Assembly: GCA_963170125.1 (NCBI GenBank)
Contig: CAUJFI010000004.1
Span: 1-43,209, forward strand
Reading direction: 5' to 3'
Origin: Deinococcota bacterium
Lineage (GTDB): Bacteria > Deinococcota > Deinococci > Deinococcales > Trueperaceae
DNA length: 43,209 nt
Shown in pieces: positions 1 to 7,090 of the stretch (its first letter is position 1; every line of letters starts with the position of its first letter). Both the position numbers and the translations under genes were made by a program. The notes below the pieces were generated by a model that worked only from the letters and a program-made list of their open reading frames with translations, did not search any database and was not told where the DNA came from.

Positions 1-74
1 AAGCACTATCCTTCAGTTGAGTCATCGTTCACTCCGTTCCAGGGTTGTGTCCACTTCCCATTTTGGAGGAGCGA

Positions 75-109
75 TGGCTCCCTTCTCTCACGAGAAAGTC
101 GCAGAGCCA
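75..109 (-). terminator. Possible hairpin terminator after rsr
   Basis: Two nested inverted repeats lie just past the rsr stop codon: TGGCTC (75-80) with GAGCCA (104-109), and inside them TTCTC (83-87) with GAGAA (92-96) around a 4-nt loop. Neither strand has a clear T-run after the stem, so intrinsic termination is uncertain. No gene is visible in the rest of 1-115. Confidence 0.35.
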
Positions 110-115
110 CCCAAT

Positions 116-1702
116 TTACAGAGGATACGGGGCGCTATCGACGCTGCCATCGAAACCAGCAACATCCAACTGGAACGGATCGGCAGGGTCGGCGATGCTG
201 AACGAGGTAGAGCTGGTAGCCAACACCATCAGCTTCGCCAACGGGTTGGCCTTGCGCCGGTACTCCTCGAGCGCCTGGGCGACGTGCTGACCACCCGCCC
301 ATGTTTCGTTGTCCGTGATGACCGCGAACACGTCCACGTCGTTCACGCCCTGCTGAAGGGCCCACCTCATTGGCGCGGAGCAGTCGGTGTCACCGAAGGT
401 GTACCCGCTGGTCTTGCTCAGCACGTCGGTTACGTTGTCGCGAGCCGAGATGCGCAGGTCACGGAAGTCGGCGGCAAAGCCCATAATGTCGTAGTTCTGC
501 TCTGTCCTGGCAACGGTTACGGCCAGGCCGGCCGCGGCCTCGGACGCCATGAGCGGGGCGCCATCGCACGGCGCCCAACTCATGGAGGCGGAGACGTCCA
601 ATGCCAGGAGGAAGCGCTTGCCGGTGGGCTCCAGACCCCGGAAGGCAAGCGAGAAGCCGGCATCGAGGGCATCACCGATCTGCGAGATGAACCGCCACTC
701 GCCACGGCCTCGTACGCCGCGGCCTTGCCCGTACACTTTCGCAGCTACCAACATCTGCAGCGGGTGGACCCGGGCGTTACGCAGGACGTCCGCATCGGTC
801 AGCCGTCCCGTCACGTGACGCACTAGCCCCCGGTCACCGAACACCCCAAGCTTGCTGAGCGTGCCTAAGTTGCGGAGGAGGGCGTGCATGGGCATGTGAG
901 GCAGTAACGCCGCCCACACCTCCGGCATGGCCAACCACTTGGTCGGCAGCACCTCACGGGGCAGACGGTGCTCCGTGATGAGTCCGAGCAGCTCGGGCAG
1001 GTTGCCCTTGCCAACCTCCAACTTCCTTACCTGGTCCACCACGCCGAGGTAGCCACTGTAACCTCGCGCTTTCCCGTTCACCCAGTCGTAAAGATCACGG
1101 AGGGCAGGGTTGGTGAGGTCGAACCCTCGAGATAGGCGTAGGACATCCAGGTGCGACCAACTGTCGCGTGACGGGTACTTGGTGATCTGCTCGGCCAAGC
1201 GCTCGGGGCTCTGCGAGCGGTACCAGCGAGCGACCGCGCGCTTGAGGGCGGACCCCCAGCCTCTTGCTGCCGTGGCGAAGGCGACGAAGTGGAATAGGTG
1301 AGTAGGGGTGCGAGCCACCTTCGGCAGCGCGTCGGCTGCCGCCGCCTTGGTGTCGGCGTCGCCGGTGGTGATGGCCATGGCGAGCGCGAACAGCGCCGGG
1401 TCGTTCTTCTGCGCCCTGCCCTGGTCACTCACCTCGATGGCTTCCCGCACCACCCGCTCGCCGTCCTCTGCGATGAGCCGGAGCAGCGCGTCGCTATTGA
1501 GCTGCGTGTGCTTGGCCTCGTCCACGTAGTAAGACCCTCCCTCGCTGCCCAGGATCAGGAAGCGCGTGAGCTGCTGCCACGGTGAGACCGTGAAGACCAT
1601 CCCACCGGCGTCGTTGCGTTTCATCTCGGCCTCTCGCCCGGGTAGCGCCTGCGTTTGCGGCGCGCTGCGGAGGCGGGAGGCAGCGTTCTTGAACGTGCTC
1701 AC
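116..1702 (-). CDS. rsr: Ro60/Rsr orthologue (TROVE and vWA domains), Y RNA-binding protein
   Basis: The protein has 528 residues, close to the length known for Deinococcus Rsr and vertebrate Ro60. The first two thirds is a helical TROVE repeat ring, which in this family binds misfolded RNA ends in its central hole and Y RNA on its outer surface. From about residue 365 there is a von Willebrand A domain with an intact metal site: DVSASMS supplies the DxSxS motif, GDTD the threonine and ITDNE the aspartate. In Deinococcus the protein works with Y RNA and exonucleases in rRNA maturation and decay under stress. Translation starts at GTG 1702; GGAAGGAG lies 9 nt upstream and fixes the start. The gene is last in a run of minus-strand genes, and a Y-RNA-like element lies between it and the gene before. 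The base composition looks less GC-rich than the genes that follow in the window. Confidence 0.93.
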   Translation of the reverse strand: MSTFKNAASRLRSAPQTQALPGREAEMKRNDAGGMVFTVSPWQQLTRFLILGSEGGSYYVDEAKHTQLNSDALLRLIAEDGERVVREAIEVSDQGRAQKNDPALFALAMAITTGDADTKAAAADALPKVARTPTHLFHFVAFATAARGWGSALKRAVARWYRSQSPERLAEQITKYPSRDSWSHLDVLRLSRGFDLTNPALRDLYDWVNGKARGYSGYLGVVDQVRKLEVGKGNLPELLGLITEHRLPREVLPTKWLAMPEVWAALLPHMPMHALLRNLGTLSKLGVFGDRGLVRHVTGRLTDADVLRNARVHPLQMLVAAKVYGQGRGVRGRGEWRFISQIGDALDAGFSLAFRGLEPTGKRFLLALDVSASMSWAPCDGAPLMASEAAAGLAVTVARTEQNYDIMGFAADFRDLRISARDNVTDVLSKTSGYTFGDTDCSAPMRWALQQGVNDVDVFAVITDNETWAGGQHVAQALEEYRRKANPLAKLMVLATSSTSFSIADPADPFQLDVAGFDGSVDSAPYPL

Positions 1703-1711
1703 CTTGTTGTT

Positions 1712-1830
1712 CTCCTTCCAGTCATCGAGACCCCGAGCGGCAAACGGACGGGCCCCGGTAGGCGCCGGACGAACCGGCTCACGGTCACCGGCGTGGAGGC
1801 CCCGACCATCGGGTTCAAAAGTGGAAGGAG
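1712..1830 (-). promoter_or_regulatory. 5' UTR with rsr ribosome-binding site paired to an upstream anti-SD
   Basis: On the minus strand the sequence CTCCTTCCA (1830 to 1822) is the exact 9-nt reverse complement of TGGAAGGAG (1720 to 1712). The second element contains the rsr Shine-Dalgarno sequence. Pairing would bury the ribosome-binding site at the base of a stem enclosing about 100 GC-rich nt, which themselves hold small hairpins such as CCCGA-TGG-TCGGG and GCCGG-TTCGT-CCGGC. The upstream element begins at the last base of the candidate Y RNA, so Y RNA processing and exposure of the site could be linked. The pairing is seen in the sequence. Its regulatory role is inference. Confidence 0.45.
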
Positions 1831-1908
1831 TGCGGTTCGAACAAGGAGGTGCCTCAGGGGTTATTGGTCCGTTGGTAGGTAACCCTCAGGCTTCGGCTCG
1901 AACCGCGC
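1830..1908 (-). ncRNA. Candidate Y RNA upstream of rsr
   Basis: Read on the minus strand, 79 nt fold into one long hairpin. The outer stem pairs GCGCGGTTCGA (1908-1898) with TCGAACCGCAC (1840-1830) with a single C-A mismatch. The inner stem pairs GCCTGAGGGTT (1891-1881) with AACCCCTGAGGC (1862-1851), with one mismatch and one bulge. Between the stems the 5' side has CGAAG and the 3' side CTTG. This pair is the hallmark of the Ro-binding stem of Y RNAs, where CGAAG faces CUUG with a bulged G. The 3' side also has a bulge (CACCTC), as vertebrate Y RNAs do. Position agrees with Deinococcus radiodurans, whose Y RNA gene lies immediately upstream of rsr. The element starts one base after the stop codon of the previous gene. 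It is shorter than the roughly 120-nt Deinococcus RNA, and the distal loop has no evident tRNA-like module. The ends and strand are unproven. Confidence 0.6.
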
Positions 1909-2562
1909 TCATTCGTACCCCACCACCAGGAACGCCGTCCGTTCAGAGGGCCCCCAGTTCCTCACCCCAACGCACACGAGCCGCCCGTCAGCGCCCACCC
2001 TGGTGGTGTCGACCTCCGGCTCCCAGTGGAACAGGTCGGTGTAGCGGTCGAACGGCACGGGGACGAACGCGCCCCCGCCCACGACGGTGACGTAGCCCAG
2101 CAGGCTCGTCACGCGGGTCGCGGTCAACGGGATCGCGGCGCAGACCTCGGCGCACTCGGCGTAGTCCTGGTTCATGGTCTCGAACCCGAGCGTGTTCAGC
2201 AGGTCGCCCACGGCACGCGCGAGCCGCGAGGGCTCCGAGCTCGCGTCAGGCGTGCGTAACCCGAACCCCTCGACGGCGCGCCGGACCTCTATGGCCACCA
2301 CGGCGCGCCCGCCGCAACCGGGCTGCGCGCCCAGGACCGAGTACTCGGCCCCGGGCACGGCGACGTAGGGGCTCACGGCCCAGCCGGACTGAGCGTGGGC
2401 GGCGCCGAGCGCCACCGCGGCCAGACCGACGGCCACACCGGCGGCGAGCACCGGCCGCCAGCCGCAAGGGCCGACGGCTCGCCGCCGTGCGTGCCCGCCC
2501 CCAGCGCGCCCGCAAACCGCGCGCAGGGTCATCGTGTGCGGTCGCATAGCGCGCGGTCTCAT
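1909..2562 (-). CDS. Exported protein of unknown function
   Basis: The protein has 217 residues. An arginine-rich start is followed by a hydrophobic stretch at about residues 37-55 ending AAHAQ, which looks like a signal peptide or N-terminal anchor with a long positive n-region. The mature part has four to five cysteines (GCGG, ECAEVC, LVCVG) and beta-rich sequence ending in FLVVGYE, suggesting a small periplasmic or cell-surface domain with disulfides. ATG 2562 overlaps the stop codon of the propeller gene by 4 nt (ATGA), so it is translationally coupled to it. In-frame ATGs at codons 6 and 11 are alternative starts that would shorten the n-region. I recognise no family. Confidence 0.6.
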   Translation of the reverse strand: MRPRAMRPHTMTLRAVCGRAGGGHARRRAVGPCGWRPVLAAGVAVGLAAVALGAAHAQSGWAVSPYVAVPGAEYSVLGAQPGCGGRAVVAIEVRRAVEGFGLRTPDASSEPSRLARAVGDLLNTLGFETMNQDYAECAEVCAAIPLTATRVTSLLGYVTVVGGGAFVPVPFDRYTDLFHWEPEVDTTRVGADGRLVCVGVRNWGPSERTAFLVVGYE

Positions 2563-5500
2563 AGCGCGCAGACCGGCTCGTAAGAGTCGACACCCAGGAA
2601 CCTGGCCATCTCCTCCCTGCTCAGGTCGCGCCAGGCCAGCCCGCGGGCGGCCTCGAGCCAGCCCGCCACGCTGGTGTTCCAGAGCCGGACCTCACCGCGG
2701 ATATCGACCACCACCAGCGAGCGACCGTCGCGCGTGAACTCCAGCGCTGCGAGCGGCTCGCCGCCGCCGGGCAGCGGCATACCGATGGGCGTCAGGGTCT
2801 GGGCGTCCAGGAGGCGCACGTTACCGCCGAGGTCGCCGAGCGCCAGCAAGGCGCCGTCGGGCGAAGCGGCGGCGCGGTCCCAGTTCGTCCAAGTCGCTAC
2901 GCGCTCCAGCGAAGGCACCCGCCACAGCGTCACGCTGGCGCTCCCGGCGCTGAGGAGCTCGGTGCCGGCGGCGATGAACTGCAGCTCCTGCACGTTACGC
3001 CCCGGGTCGGTGTTGGCGCTCGCCACCACGGCGCCGCCCTGCCACAGCTCGAGCTTGTCCTCGAGCGCCACGGCCAGCCTGCCGCTCCCGCCGTCGACGG
3101 CCACCACCGCGCCTGGCGCCCAGGTCCTCACGGCGGCGGGCCGCAGCGTGGCAACGTCTCCCTCGCCATTGGTCACCTGCACCACCAGCCCTTTGTTGGC
3201 CCCGACCAGCCAGGCCTCCTCGGTCGGGTGCTGAGAGACCCGCACGACGACCCTGTCGTACTCGAAGGGCGTGGCGACCACCTCGAGCGAGGCTGGGTCG
3301 CGCACGTCCAGGTGACCGTCGCGGCCGACGGTGGCCACGGCGTCGCCGGTGGCGCTCACAGCTACGTCCCACACCTCGCCAGCGTGGGTGCCGGTCACCT
3401 CGGCCACGACCGCGCCGGTGGCCAGCTCGAGCCGGGCCAACCGTCCCTCACCCCCGCCGGCGCCCAGGTAGAGCCACGCGCCGCTCGGGTCGAGGGCGGC
3501 CGCGCGGGGCTGGAGATCGACCGCGGCGACCACGCCGCCAAGGTCCTGCCGGGTGGCGCGGTCCCACGTGACGACCCGGCCGTCGACCGAGACGGTGACG
3601 ATCAGCTCGGGCCCGACGAGCACCGCGCTCAACGGCTGATCGTGCCCGTGAACGGGCTGCCCGGGCAGCTCCCTGTTCCGGTAGTCGACCCAACGCGCGC
3701 TGCCATCGCCCGTACCGACCAGCAGCTCGCCCGGCTCGGACCCGTACGCGACGGCGCGCGGGTCGCCGACGCGCGAGACCCACGCGCTGACGGCCCCCTT
3801 GCCCTCACGACCGACGTCGAACGCCTGGAGCCTGCCGTCGACCGTAACCACGACCAGCTCGGAGCCGTCGGCGTTGAAGGTGACGGCAGCCAGCGCGTCT
3901 GGCTCCGCCGGCACGGACCACAGCTCGCGCAGGGTCGTCGCGTCGAGGACCGCGACGCCGTTGCCGCGCGGACGGGCCACGAGCTGGCCGCCCGGGCTCA
4001 CGGCGACGAGCGCGGCGTACTGCCGGTGGGAGGCGAGCGCCGCCTGGTCGAGGCCGTCCACGGCAGAGGCGGCCACCGGTATGCCCCCGTCGCGATAGAC
4101 CGTGGCAGCGAGCGCCGCCCCCTGCCCGCCACCACGGTCCGCTAAGAGCGCGTCGCCGACGGGCTGCTGGGCTGGCACCGCCGGCCGCGCGTCTGACCCG
4201 GCCCTTACCGCGCCGCTCGCCGCGTCGAACGTGACCAGCGTGCCCGTCAGGTCCGCCACCACCCACGACGCGCCGTCGCTCGTCGCGGCCAGCGCCGTTA
4301 TGGGGCCGAACCGGCCCTCCCCCAGCACCCTCACGCGCCGCAGGCCGTCGCCCGCGGCCCACACGATCACGCGCCCGTCCTGCCCGCCGCTGACGACCGC
4401 CCCGCCAATCCCATAGGCCAGGGCCGTTACGGCCCCCGCGTGCCCGCTCACCGCCTCGCCGAGCCGCGCGCCGGTGAGCCCGTCGAACAGCTGCAGCGAC
4501 CCGTCGGCTCGGCCGACGAGCACGGACCGCCCGTCCGGCGCCAGCGCCACGGCCGAGGCGCTCACAGCTAGCGTCGCCCGGTAGGTCGGGTGCGCCTGCA
4601 GCACGCGCAAGAGGCGGTCGAGCGACGCCGGGCTCGGGTCTAGGCGCACGGCGTGGGCGGCCATCAGGGCCGCAAGGCGCATGTCGCCTCCGAAGGTCGT
4701 CGGCGCCGTCGACATGGCCACGGCCTCGATACCGAGGCGGGCGGCCAGGATCGACTGGGACTCGCCCAACGACTCCTCTAGCTCGAGGGTGAGGGCGCCG
4801 AGGGCCGCGTTGGCGTCGGTGGCGGAGTGGAGCAGCCGCGCCGCCTCGGCGCTCAGCCGGCGCACTGACGAGACCTGCGTGATCGTCACGGCCGCCAGAC
4901 CCGCCGCCACGACCAAGCCGCCGGCCAACACCAGGTTGAGGCGGCGCCTCAGGCGCAGCTGCCGCTTGAGGGCGGCGCTGGCGGCCTCGCTCTCCTCGAG
5001 CTCCCGCTCGCCGGAGCGCATGACGTACGCCAGCTCCGCGGCGTTGAAGGCCGCCGGCCTGTCGCGCAGGTGGGCCTCGGCGCTGCGCAGGCGCGGTCCA
5101 TGCAGCAGGTCGACGGGGTCCTCACCGCCTTCGCGCCAGGCGCGCAACGCGAAGCGCATGCTCTCCTGCCACCGCCTGAACCCGGCGGACTCCTGCCACC
5201 ACGCCTTGAGCCTCGGCCAGTGCTCGAACAGCGCCTCGTGGGCCACCTCGACGCGCTCCACCCCGTCGGCGTCGCGGTCCGTCACCACCAACCGTGCGGC
5301 CGCCAGGCGCGGCACCAGCAGCTTGCCGCGCTCCCCGAGCTCGTCGAAGCGGGCGGCGCGCCGGGCCACCACGTCCCCGAGGCCGGGCCGCCCCAGTTGC
5401 AGCAGCACGTCCCTGGCGGCGGCGAGGTCGTCCTCACCGAAGGCCGCCACCATGCGCTCGGCGTGGTTGGCGATGGCGCGGCGCACACCGCCGAGGTCGT

Positions 5501-5711
5501 CGTACGCGGAGTGCGTCAGGCGGCCCGCGTGCTGGTTGCGCCACAGCTCGGCGAGCGTGAACTGCAGTAGCGGCAGCGGGTTGGGCACGTCGGCGACGTC
5601 AGCCAGCAGCCTGTCGGTGAGCCCGGGCTCCAGCCCCGCGAAGCCCGCCTGCCTGAGGGGCTCCTCGATGACCTCCCGCAGGTCCTCGACGCTGCCCAGG
5701 TAACGCACCAC
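2559..5711 (-). CDS. C-terminal part of protease/STAND NTPase/WD40 sensor protein (after frameshift)
   Basis: This 1050-codon frame continues the protein that begins at 7090. Its first 260 residues match the C-terminal helical part of STAND-type NTPases: a leucine-rich stretch PNPLPLLQFTLAELW, then a winged-helix-like region with VEVAHEALFEHWPRL. A single membrane segment follows at about residues 266-285 (NLVLAGGLVVAAGLAAVTIT). From about residue 370 to the end there are many WD40-like beta-propeller repeats with AVALAPDGRSVLVGRADGS-type turns, enough for two propellers. Such regions usually bind partner proteins or ligands outside the NTPase core. The GTG at 5711 is only where this frame opens and is unlikely to be a real start, because NTPase homology runs on upstream in another frame. 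The stop overlaps the next gene by 4 nt. Confidence 0.8.
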   Translation of the reverse strand: MVRYLGSVEDLREVIEEPLRQAGFAGLEPGLTDRLLADVADVPNPLPLLQFTLAELWRNQHAGRLTHSAYDDLGGVRRAIANHAERMVAAFGEDDLAAARDVLLQLGRPGLGDVVARRAARFDELGERGKLLVPRLAAARLVVTDRDADGVERVEVAHEALFEHWPRLKAWWQESAGFRRWQESMRFALRAWREGGEDPVDLLHGPRLRSAEAHLRDRPAAFNAAELAYVMRSGERELEESEAASAALKRQLRLRRRLNLVLAGGLVVAAGLAAVTITQVSSVRRLSAEAARLLHSATDANAALGALTLELEESLGESQSILAARLGIEAVAMSTAPTTFGGDMRLAALMAAHAVRLDPSPASLDRLLRVLQAHPTYRATLAVSASAVALAPDGRSVLVGRADGSLQLFDGLTGARLGEAVSGHAGAVTALAYGIGGAVVSGGQDGRVIVWAAGDGLRRVRVLGEGRFGPITALAATSDGASWVVADLTGTLVTFDAASGAVRAGSDARPAVPAQQPVGDALLADRGGGQGAALAATVYRDGGIPVAASAVDGLDQAALASHRQYAALVAVSPGGQLVARPRGNGVAVLDATTLRELWSVPAEPDALAAVTFNADGSELVVVTVDGRLQAFDVGREGKGAVSAWVSRVGDPRAVAYGSEPGELLVGTGDGSARWVDYRNRELPGQPVHGHDQPLSAVLVGPELIVTVSVDGRVVTWDRATRQDLGGVVAAVDLQPRAAALDPSGAWLYLGAGGGEGRLARLELATGAVVAEVTGTHAGEVWDVAVSATGDAVATVGRDGHLDVRDPASLEVVATPFEYDRVVVRVSQHPTEEAWLVGANKGLVVQVTNGEGDVATLRPAAVRTWAPGAVVAVDGGSGRLAVALEDKLELWQGGAVVASANTDPGRNVQELQFIAAGTELLSAGSASVTLWRVPSLERVATWTNWDRAAASPDGALLALGDLGGNVRLLDAQTLTPIGMPLPGGGEPLAALEFTRDGRSLVVVDIRGEVRLWNTSVAGWLEAARGLAWRDLSREEMARFLGVDSYEPVCAL

Positions 5712-7090
5712 CTCGCCGCCGCCCCTGGCCGCCGCTGCGGGAAGCGCAACAAGTTGTCGAGGTCGTCGGTCCGGACGGCGATGATGACGCTCAGGCGACC
5801 GCCGAGGCGCTCGTCGGCATGCGCTTCAAGCAGCGCCTCGAAGAGCCGCCTGGCCGGCGTGGCGTGCATGGTGATCGCGGCCGGCACGACCGGAGCGGCG
5901 CCGGCACCCCCACCGTTGCCGTTGGCGTCCAGCACCAACTCCTCGGGCTGGTCGACGGCTATCACCCAGCGGTCCGTCTGGTCCTGGGCGAGGAAGTCCG
6001 CCAGCGCGACGCGCCCGGAATCGAGGTCGCGAGCCAAGCGCGCCGCCTCGACGGCGCCGTGCGGCCCATCGGCGTCCGGGTACCTGGCGGCGAGCAGGGC
6101 GCGCGCCAGGGTCGCGTACGGGGCCTTGCCAGGCGCCCACAGGGCGGCCAGCCAGCCGGGCTCCCCGTCGCCCGTACCACCGAGGGGTTTCTCAGCGCCG
6201 GCGCCATCACCGCTCCCGACTGGCGCGGCCGGCCCCGCCCCTACGCGCGCTGGCCCGGCCACCAGCCGCGGCAGCACGCCGGCGGCGAGCAGCGAGCTCT
6301 TGCCGCTGCCGGAGGGCCCGGCCAGCACGACCAGGTGAGGCGGCGCCGCTAGCGCGGCCGCCAGCTCGGACGCGACGGCATCGCGGCCGTGGAAGCACGG
6401 CGCGTCGGTGGTGGTGAACGCGGCCAGCCCCGGGTAGGGGGAGCGCGACAAGACCTGGTGCAACGCCGGCCATGCGGCGAGGATGGTGCGCACGGGCAGC
6501 ATGACGGCCTCGCGCACCCTCACGTCGCGGTCCCCCTCGGTCAGTAACCCCACCACGCCCGCGTCGGTGACGACCGGGCCGCCGCTGTAACCGGGGCGCG
6601 TGAACTCGCGTGCCTCCGCGCCGCCCTTGACGAGCAGCCAGCCGTTGGCCAGCACTTCCCGCAACTCGCCGGCGGCGTAGGCGCCGTCCGGGCGGCCCGC
6701 GGGGAAGCCGAAGGCCTTGCACGGTCGGCCCCACGGGGCGTCCTCCACCGCCAGGGGCAGCGGCCTGGCGCCCGCCGGCGCCCTGCCGACCAGCTCCAGG
6801 CCCGCGAGGTCGTAGGCGCCGCCGGGTGCGGGCCGCCGCGGCAGCCACAACACCACGGAGGCCTCGATGAACTCGAGCGGCGCGCTGGCGGGGAAGTCGA
6901 GCCTCACCATGCGCCCGAGGCCCTCGGGCTCGCTGGGTTCGGCGCCCCAGGCGCGCGCGGCCACGTGCGCACAGGTAAGCACCAGGTCGGGCGCCACCAG
7001 GAAGCCGGTCCCGACGATCCTAGCCTCCTCGTCCGCCTCGCCGCGCGCCCAGATGCGCACGACGCCGCTGAGGAGGTCTTCCGCCCTCAC
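5516..7090 (-). CDS. N-terminal part of protease/STAND NTPase/WD40 sensor protein (frameshifted)
   Basis: The start is GTG 7090, overlapping the upstream stop as GTGA; the open frame further upstream only shadows the preceding gene. Residues 1-200 form a trypsin-like serine protease with a full triad: His42 in LTCAHV, Asp94 in AYDLAG and Ser169 in PGYSGGPV. SPYPGLAAF and FHGRD then introduce a STAND-type P-loop NTPase, with Walker A GPSGSGKS at 258-265 and Walker B in WVIAVDQPEEL. Homology runs to LDNLLRFP near 5740, after which this frame becomes arginine/serine-rich nonsense. The real continuation (VVRYLGSVEDL) is in the frame opening at 5711. From 7090 to 2559 is 4532 nt, so one added base would restore one protein of about 1510 residues. 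The 195-nt overlap of the two frames is the signature of a small indel, either sequencing error, mutation or recoding. Protease-STAND-propeller fusions are typical of bacterial conflict or signalling systems. Confidence 0.85.
   Translation of the reverse strand: MRAEDLLSGVVRIWARGEADEEARIVGTGFLVAPDLVLTCAHVAARAWGAEPSEPEGLGRMVRLDFPASAPLEFIEASVVLWLPRRPAPGGAYDLAGLELVGRAPAGARPLPLAVEDAPWGRPCKAFGFPAGRPDGAYAAGELREVLANGWLLVKGGAEAREFTRPGYSGGPVVTDAGVVGLLTEGDRDVRVREAVMLPVRTILAAWPALHQVLSRSPYPGLAAFTTTDAPCFHGRDAVASELAAALAAPPHLVVLAGPSGSGKSSLLAAGVLPRLVAGPARVGAGPAAPVGSGDGAGAEKPLGGTGDGEPGWLAALWAPGKAPYATLARALLAARYPDADGPHGAVEAARLARDLDSGRVALADFLAQDQTDRWVIAVDQPEELVLDANGNGGGAGAAPVVPAAITMHATPARRLFEALLEAHADERLGGRLSVIIAVRTDDLDNLLRFPQRRPGAAARWCVTWAASRTCGRSSRSPSGRRASRGWSPGSPTGCWLTSPTCPTRCRYCSSRSPSCGATSTRAA

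Noticed and set aside
1831..1842. GGTTCGAAC motifs resembling a tRNA T-arm
   Set aside because: There is no acceptor stem, anticodon arm or correct T-loop spacing around them; both copies belong to the outer stem of the Y RNA candidate.
1830..1908. Reading the long hairpin as an intrinsic terminator
   Set aside because: There is no T-run on either strand, the stem is interrupted by conserved Y-RNA-like loops, and it lies between genes of the same direction.
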